A stretch of 10,668 bases of DNA, from assembly GCA_947177925.1 (NCBI GenBank), contig CAMWWJ010000091.1:1-10668 (forward strand), read 5' to 3'. The DNA is from an uncultured Lachnospiraceae bacterium (GTDB lineage Bacteria > Bacillota > Clostridia > Lachnospirales > Lachnospiraceae). A program made the position numbers and the translations under genes. The notes under the pieces were generated by a model. That model was not told where the DNA came from. It did no database searches and was given only the letters and a program-made list of their open reading frames with translations. Below are positions 6,307 through 10,668 of the stretch, piece by piece. Every line of letters starts with the position of its first letter. The stretch's first letter is position 1.

Positions 6307-6336
6307 TAAGCAGCGATAATCCATCGCTGCTTATTA
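6307..6336 (+). terminator. Hairpin between scfA and scfB, probable partial terminator
   Basis: A perfect 11-bp stem (6307-6317 with 6323-6333) has a 5-nt loop AATCC. It is followed by A/T sequence but no clean T-run. It begins 10 nt after the scfA stop. It would favour more peptide message than enzyme message through partial termination or 3'-end protection, while still letting scfB be transcribed. Confidence 0.65.
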
Positions 6337-6366
6337 TACGTTATGTAGGAAGAAAGGAATAGGTTC

Positions 6367-7770
6367 GTGGTACATTGTTATGAAAACAACGGCTTTTACA
6401 TTGCCCTTGACGTAAACAGCGGAGCGGTGCATGTGGTGGACAGAGTTGTGTATGAGATGATACCGTTCTTAGAGGACGGAGTAAAAGCAGGGAAAACAAA
6501 GGAAGAACTATATGAGCTTGTAAAGGAAAAGAGGGTCTTTGACTCCGAAACGGCTGCAGGCAAAGGGATTGCTCAGGAAGAAATAAAGGAAGCAATAGAA
6601 GAAATCCTGGCTCTGCATGAAAACGGAATGCTCTATACAGAGGATATTTATGAAGCATATATAGGAGATTTTAAAAACCGGGAAACGGTTGTAAAGGCAT
6701 TGTGCCTGCATATTGCCCATGACTGCAATCTTGCATGTAAGTATTGTTTTGCGGAAGAAGGGGAATACCATGGAAGAAGGGCACTTATGAGTTTTGAAGT
6801 AGGAAAAAAGGCACTGGACTTTCTTGTGGCAAATTCCGGAAACCGGGTGAATCTGGAAGTGGACTTCTTTGGAGGAGAGCCGCTTATGAACTGGCAGGTA
6901 GTAAAAGACCTGGTTGCTTATGGCAGGAGCTTAGAAGAGCCAAATAAGAAAAAGTTCCGTTTCACCCTGACTACAAACGGTGTTTTGCTGGATGATGAAA
7001 TCTTAGAGTTTGCCAATAAGGAAATGGCAAACATTGTCCTAAGCATTGACGGGCGGAAGGAAGTCCATGATTTCATGCGTCCCTTTCGGGGAGGACAAGG
7101 CAGCTATGAACGGATTGTCCCCAAGTTTCAGAAGGTGGCAGAAAGCAGGAACCAGATGAATTATTATGTAAGAGGCACCTTTACCCATCACAATCTGGAT
7201 TTTGCAAAAGATGTGCTTCATCTGGCGGATCTGGGCTTTCAGCAGATTTCCGTGGAGCCGGTAGTGGCAGAGGATACAGAAGAGTATGCTATCCGAAAAG
7301 AGGACATCCCTGCCATATTAGAAGAGTATGACAAGCTTGCCCTTGCCTTGATAGAGAGAAAGAAAGCGGGAAAGGGAGTGAACTTTTTCCACTTTATGAT
7401 TGATCTGGCAGGAGGCCCCTGTGTGGCAAAAAGGCTTTCCGGCTGTGGTTCGGGAACGGAATATCTGGCAGTGACTCCCTGGGGAGACTTTTATCCCTGC
7501 CATCAGTTCGTAGGGCAGGAGCAGTTCCTTATGGGAAATGTGGAGGAAGGAATTACCAATACTGCCATCAGGGATGAATTTAAAGGCTGTAATGTGTATG
7601 CAAAGGAAGCGTGTAAGGAATGCTTTGCCAAATTTTACTGCAGCGGCGGCTGTGCGGCAAATTCCTACCATTTCCATGGCAATATAAATGGGGCTTATGA
7701 CATAGGTTGTGAGCTGCAAAGAAAGCGCATTGAATGTGCAATTATGATAAAAGCGGCTTTGGCTGAGTGA
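6367..7770 (+). CDS. scfB: SCIFF maturase, radical SAM/SPASM thioether-forming enzyme
   Basis: The enzyme uses S-adenosylmethionine and iron-sulfur clusters to join cysteine sulfur to a backbone or side-chain carbon in the SCIFF peptide. The 467-residue protein starts with a PqqD-like peptide-recognition region (about 1-95, MVHCYENNGFYIALDVNSGA). The radical SAM domain contains the cluster motif Cys120-x3-Cys124-x2-Cys127 and the FFGGEPL motif at 168-174. The C-terminal SPASM domain has Cys360, the G-x4-C motif ending at Cys378, then Cys416-x2-Cys419-x5-Cys425-x3-Cys429 and Cys448, enough for two auxiliary clusters. The start is GTG at 6367, with AAAGGA 8 nt upstream, and the resulting N-terminus aligns with what I recall of the family. 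It lies 70 nt after scfA across a hairpin and 16 nt before secDF. All key cysteines are present, so the enzyme looks functional. Confidence 0.96.
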   Translation: MVHCYENNGFYIALDVNSGAVHVVDRVVYEMIPFLEDGVKAGKTKEELYELVKEKRVFDSETAAGKGIAQEEIKEAIEEILALHENGMLYTEDIYEAYIGDFKNRETVVKALCLHIAHDCNLACKYCFAEEGEYHGRRALMSFEVGKKALDFLVANSGNRVNLEVDFFGGEPLMNWQVVKDLVAYGRSLEEPNKKKFRFTLTTNGVLLDDEILEFANKEMANIVLSIDGRKEVHDFMRPFRGGQGSYERIVPKFQKVAESRNQMNYYVRGTFTHHNLDFAKDVLHLADLGFQQISVEPVVAEDTEEYAIRKEDIPAILEEYDKLALALIERKKAGKGVNFFHFMIDLAGGPCVAKRLSGCGSGTEYLAVTPWGDFYPCHQFVGQEQFLMGNVEEGITNTAIRDEFKGCNVYAKEACKECFAKFYCSGGCAANSYHFHGNINGAYDIGCELQRKRIECAIMIKAALAE

Positions 7771-7786
7771 GAGGAGAAGTTTTAAC

Positions 7787-10063
7787 ATGAAAAAAAGTAA
7801 AGCAGCATTGGTATTGATTGCAACAGTACTTGTTATGGGACTTTTGGCATATACCTCCATTATTGGATTTGGTCCTACGAAAACAGGTTCTGCCGCAAAC
7901 ATCAAGCAGGGGCTTGATCTGGCCGGCGGCGTCAGTATCACATACGAGGTAGTAGGAGAAGAGGAAGCAAGCGAAGCGGATATGAAGGATACCGTTTATA
8001 AGCTTCAAAAACGTGTGGAAAAGTATAGTACGGAAGCACAGGTGTATCAGGAAGGAAGCAAGCGTATCAGCATTGAAATTCCCGGTGTATCCGATGCCAA
8101 TACGATTCTGGAGGAGCTGGGACAGCCCGGTTCCCTGTATTTCATCGCCCAGACTGGAAGCGACGGAACGAATAACTATGGCTATGGAATAGATGAAAAC
8201 GGTACGGTTTTAACGGATGAGGACGGCGCTCCGGTTTATGTATTGAACAAAAGCATTGCCGAGATAGAAGCGGACGGCGGCATTGTACTGACCGGAACGG
8301 ATGTAAAAAATGCGGAAGCCGGCCAGATTGCCGATGAAATGAAAAATAACGAAATTGCAGTACAGCTCACACTGACAAGTGAAGGAACAAAGAAGTTTGC
8401 AGATGCTACCACAAAGGCATATCAGAGGGGAGAGAGCATTGGTATTTATTATGATGGCGCTTTTGTCAGTGTTCCCAATGTAAACAGCCCCATTCCAAAC
8501 GGAGAGGCAAGCATTACCGGCATGAAGGATTTTGAAGAAGCGGAAAGACTGGCTTCTACCATCCGTATCGGTGGTTTGAAGCTGGAGCTTAAAGAGCTTC
8601 GCTCCAACGTGGTAGGTGCACAGTTAGGAGAAGAAGCACTGAAGACAAGCTTGCTTGCAGGAGTGGTAGGACTTGTTATTGTTATGATTTTTATGACGGT
8701 TGTTTACCTGCTTCCGGGCTTTGTGTCTGCTATTGCACTTTTGATCTATACAGGAATGACTTTAGTAGCATTAAATGCTTTTGATATTACGTTAACCTTA
8801 CCGGGTATTGCAGGTATTATCTTGTCCATCGGTATGGCAGTGGATGCCAACGTTATTATCTTTGCCCGTGTGAAGGAAGAGTTAGGAACTGGAAAAACAG
8901 TAAGCTCTGCCATTAAGATTGGATTCCAGAAAGCATTTTCCGCTATCGTGGACGGAAATATCACAACCCTGATTGCGGCGCTGGTGCTTGGAATCAAAGG
9001 CTCCGGTACAGTAAAAGGCTTTGCACAGACACTTGGACTTGGTATTGTATTATCCATGTTTACCGCTTTGGTAGTAACAAGACTGCTTATCAATGCCCTT
9101 TATGCTCTGGGACTGAAAAGTGAAAAGCTTTATGGAAGCATCAAAGAAAGAAAATCCATTGATTTCCTTTCCAAAAAGGCAGTTTTCATAGGTGTATCCC
9201 TTGTTGTGATCGTGGCAGGCTTTGTATTTATGGGAATCAATAAAGTAAATACGGGGGACATGCTCAATTACAGTCTGGAATTTAAAGGCGGTACGTCCAC
9301 CAATGTAACCTTTAACGAAGATTTATCCATCGGGGACATTGATTCCAATGTGGTGCCGGTAGTGGAAGAAGTTACCGGAGACGGAAATGTACAGACCCAG
9401 AAGGTAACGGGCACAAATGAAGTAATCATTAAGACGAGAACCTTGTCGGTAGACGAAAGAGAAGCCTTTAATCAGGCGATGGTAGATCATTTTGGTGTAG
9501 ATGCGGAAAAGATTACCGCAGAAACCATCAGTGCGGCAGTCAGCGATGAGATGAAGATGGATGCGGTAGTGGCAGTCATTATTGCCACCATCTGTATGCT
9601 GATTTATATCTGGTTCCGTTTCAGCGATATCCGTTTTGCAGCCAGTGCGGTACTGGCATTGTGTCATGATGTATTGGTAGTGCTGGCATTTTATGCAGTT
9701 GCAAAGATTTCCGTAGGAAATACCTTTATTGCATGTATGCTTACCATCGTTGGTTACTCCATCAATGCCACCATTGTCATCTTCGACCGAATCCGTGAGC
9801 ATTTAGCAGGCGGAAAGGGAAAAGGAGATTTACAGGAAGTGGTAAACAGCAGTATTACCCAGACATTGACAAGAAGTATCTATACTTCCCTGACCACATT
9901 CGTCATGGTTGCAGCTCTGTATGTATTCGGTGTGACCAGCATCCGTGAATTTGCTCTTCCTCTTATGGCAGGCATCATTTGCGGCGCATACTCCTCCGTA
10001 TGCATTACCGGTGCACTTTGGTATTTAATGAAGACGAAAATGGTGAATTCAAAGAAAAAATAA
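7787..10063 (+). CDS. secDF: SecDF fused protein-export membrane protein
   Basis: SecDF works with the SecYEG channel and uses the proton gradient to pull exported proteins across the membrane. The 758-residue product is a SecD-SecF fusion, as in Bacillus, with twelve transmembrane helices expected. The SecD half (about 1-450) has an N-terminal helix (7-27), the GLDLAGG motif at 42-48, a large external domain, and a membrane bundle with GMAVDANVIIFARVKEEL, whose Asp353 corresponds to the essential Asp340 of Thermus SecDF. The SecF half (about 460-758) has LEFKGGTS at 498-505, LCHDV at 625-629 and GYSINATIVIFDRIRE. There Ala661 replaces an aspartate that is usually present (Thermus Asp637), while Arg696 seems to match Thermus Arg671. 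The ATG follows GAGGAG at 10 nt. The 16-nt gap to scfB and the terminator downstream make this the last gene of the unit. Confidence 0.96.
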   Translation: MKKSKAALVLIATVLVMGLLAYTSIIGFGPTKTGSAANIKQGLDLAGGVSITYEVVGEEEASEADMKDTVYKLQKRVEKYSTEAQVYQEGSKRISIEIPGVSDANTILEELGQPGSLYFIAQTGSDGTNNYGYGIDENGTVLTDEDGAPVYVLNKSIAEIEADGGIVLTGTDVKNAEAGQIADEMKNNEIAVQLTLTSEGTKKFADATTKAYQRGESIGIYYDGAFVSVPNVNSPIPNGEASITGMKDFEEAERLASTIRIGGLKLELKELRSNVVGAQLGEEALKTSLLAGVVGLVIVMIFMTVVYLLPGFVSAIALLIYTGMTLVALNAFDITLTLPGIAGIILSIGMAVDANVIIFARVKEELGTGKTVSSAIKIGFQKAFSAIVDGNITTLIAALVLGIKGSGTVKGFAQTLGLGIVLSMFTALVVTRLLINALYALGLKSEKLYGSIKERKSIDFLSKKAVFIGVSLVVIVAGFVFMGINKVNTGDMLNYSLEFKGGTSTNVTFNEDLSIGDIDSNVVPVVEEVTGDGNVQTQKVTGTNEVIIKTRTLSVDEREAFNQAMVDHFGVDAEKITAETISAAVSDEMKMDAVVAVIIATICMLIYIWFRFSDIRFAASAVLALCHDVLVVLAFYAVAKISVGNTFIACMLTIVGYSINATIVIFDRIREHLAGGKGKGDLQEVVNSSITQTLTRSIYTSLTTFVMVAALYVFGVTSIREFALPLMAGIICGAYSSVCITGALWYLMKTKMVNSKKK

Positions 10064-10095
10064 TAAATGGTTTATGATTTGATTTGAAAGGCAAG

Positions 10096-10133
10096 AGAAG
10101 GCGCTCTGTATGCGGATACGGGGTGCCTTTTGC
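10096..10133 (+). terminator. Terminator after secDF
   Basis: A 14-position stem (10098-10111 with 10116-10129), including three G-U pairs and a GCGG loop, is followed by TTTTGC. It starts about 30 nt after the secDF stop. The T-run is short, but the position and stem strength fit an intrinsic terminator. Confidence 0.72.
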
Positions 10134-10290
10134 TATGTGTGAGAAATGATTAGAAGTTACAGTATGGGATGTTTTTTGAAAGGTATTGGCTGGGGGACGC
10201 AGCAGAGGGATGAGAGCGGATTCCATGCGGTGTTTTTGACAGCGATTTTCCTAAACAGCCTGATTTCAGGTGTTGGTACCGTTCGGGTCG

Positions 10291-10320
10291 GCATATAGCG
10301 GCGTCCATGCCGCAATATGC
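10291..10320 (+). other. Inner hairpin A with GTCCAT loop
   Basis: GCATAT (10291-10296) pairs with ATATGC (10315-10320), then an A-A mismatch, then GCGGC (10298-10302) with GCCGC (10309-10313). The hexaloop is GTCCAT at 10303-10308. It lies between the arms of the large inverted repeat. Confidence 0.7.
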
Positions 10321-10322
10321 CT

Positions 10323-10346
10323 AAAATGGCCGTCCATGGCCATTTT
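10323..10346 (+). other. Inner hairpin B with the same GTCCAT loop
   Basis: A perfect 9-bp stem (10323-10331 with 10338-10346) carries the hexaloop GTCCAT at 10332-10337, identical to the neighbouring hairpin though the stems differ. The two hairpins are separated by only 2 nt. Confidence 0.75.
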
Positions 10347-10475
10347 CCCCTGGGTTGTGGGCAGGCTGTTAAGGAAAATTGCTGTCAAAAACAATGCATG
10401 GAATCCGCTCTCATCCCTCTGCTGCTGTTTCCTTTCAGCCGGTACTCTTTGATAAGTGTTATCCGTTTCTTTTAT

Positions 10476-10526
10476 ATATGAATTCAACATATGAATCTAT
10501 CATATGAAACCATATCGAAATATGAA
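10476..10526 (+). repeat. Cluster of ATATGAA repeats in an A/T-rich stretch
   Basis: ATATGAA occurs at 10476, 10489, 10502 and 10520, with a variant ATATCGAA at 10512. The first three are exactly 13 nt apart. It could be part of a control region for a gene beyond the window. The copies are too short and too unevenly spaced to be a CRISPR array. Confidence 0.4.
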
Positions 10527-10668
10527 AGTCTATCCTAAACTCTTTCAAAGCACCAAGCACCAGACGGCATTTCGATACACAGTGGGAGCTGGCAGGGCAT
10601 AGAATAGTCTTAGGGGCCTATAAGGAAAGTCCCCGATACAAGATCGGGGAAAAGTAAAGTCGCCGGCA
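10527..10668. other. Gene-free 3' end with a small GC-rich hairpin
   Basis: No open frame with a ribosome binding site is seen here. The only clear structure is a perfect 7-bp stem (10631-10637 with 10643-10649, loop ACAAG) followed by AAAAG on the plus strand, so it is not an intrinsic terminator in that direction. It may belong to the leader of a gene beyond the window edge. Confidence 0.4.

Larger units (their letters stand above)
10183..10445 (+). repeat. 263-nt inverted-repeat element: structured RNA or MITE-like
   Basis: The 64-nt arms at 10199-10262 and 10362-10425 pair position for position with only two mismatches (10230 with 10394, and 10253 with 10371) and two G-U pairs. After an asymmetric internal loop (10193-10198 opposite 10426-10435) an outer 10-bp helix pairs 10183-10192 with 10436-10445 and holds two more U-G pairs. 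The 99 nt between the arms contain further hairpins. No convincing gene lies inside, and short open frames crossing it are by-products of the palindrome. All four wobble pairs work only if the plus strand is transcribed, which favours an RNA read in that direction. A miniature transposable element is the main alternative; no clear target-site duplication is visible. Confidence 0.75.

Noticed and set aside
7318..7941. Minus-strand open frame of 207 codons across scfB and secDF
   Set aside because: It is antisense to two strongly supported genes and their junction, and its protein resembles nothing. It is a by-product of codon bias.
9323..9802. Minus-strand open frame of 159 codons within secDF
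   Set aside because: It is antisense to the conserved SecF half, with no ribosome binding site and unlikely composition.
10266..10490. Small open frames on both strands in the inverted-repeat element
   Set aside because: They follow the palindrome arms and hairpins, lack ribosome binding sites and have low-credibility sequences. The arms are better explained as RNA or DNA structure.
10476..10526. CRISPR-like array
   Set aside because: The repeats are only 7 nt, unevenly spaced, and have no spacers of CRISPR length or cas genes nearby.
1..10668. tRNA, rRNA or known riboswitch
   Set aside because: I looked for cloverleaf ends, anticodon arms and familiar riboswitch core motifs in the gene-free stretches and saw none I could defend by eye. 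The final 140 nt could be part of a leader cut by the window edge.

Overview
The window looks like a chromosomal housekeeping region from a low-to-moderate GC Gram-positive anaerobe of the class Clostridia, most likely a Lachnospiraceae-type gut bacterium. Support for this comes from the rpsO-pnp pair, strong AAGGAG-type ribosome binding sites, a SCIFF peptide with its radical SAM maturase next to secDF, and a TIGR04086-type membrane protein. The placement is inferred from gene content and protein resemblance only; no database search was run.

Layout. Positions 1-2760 hold an rpsO-pnp unit: a strong extended -10 promoter, ribosomal protein S15, a hairpin, an elaborately folded leader with a long imperfect hairpin, polynucleotide phosphorylase, and a clear intrinsic terminator. 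Positions 2761-4134 hold a two-gene unit in which a coiled-coil protein built from three repeats of about 48 residues abuts a LytTR response regulator with no spacer; no histidine kinase is visible. A 20-bp perfect inverted repeat separates this unit from a convergent small four-helix membrane protein (4227-4601, minus strand). That gene is divergent from a CNNM/CorC-type CBS-domain membrane protein (4704-6053), and the shared intergenic region contains an interrupted inverted repeat.

Positions 6049-10133 hold the second main unit. A strong promoter overlaps the corC stop codon and is followed by scfA (the six-cysteine SCIFF peptide), a hairpin, scfB (radical SAM/SPASM maturase, GTG start), and secDF as one fused gene 16 nt after scfB, closed by a hairpin with a T-run. 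The maturase would install thioether cross-links on the SCIFF peptide, and SecDF would assist Sec-dependent export. Export of the mature peptide by this route is suggested only by the neighbourhood.

The last 535 bases have no convincing gene. They hold a 263-nt inverted-repeat element (10183-10445) with a 64-bp main stem and two inner hairpins sharing the same hexaloop, then an A/T-rich stretch with repeated ATATGAA and a small GC-rich hairpin. The inverted-repeat element is the most unusual feature in the window. Next in interest are the pnp leader hairpin, the coiled-coil/LytTR pair, and an aspartate-to-alanine change at a normally charged transmembrane position in the SecF half of SecDF.
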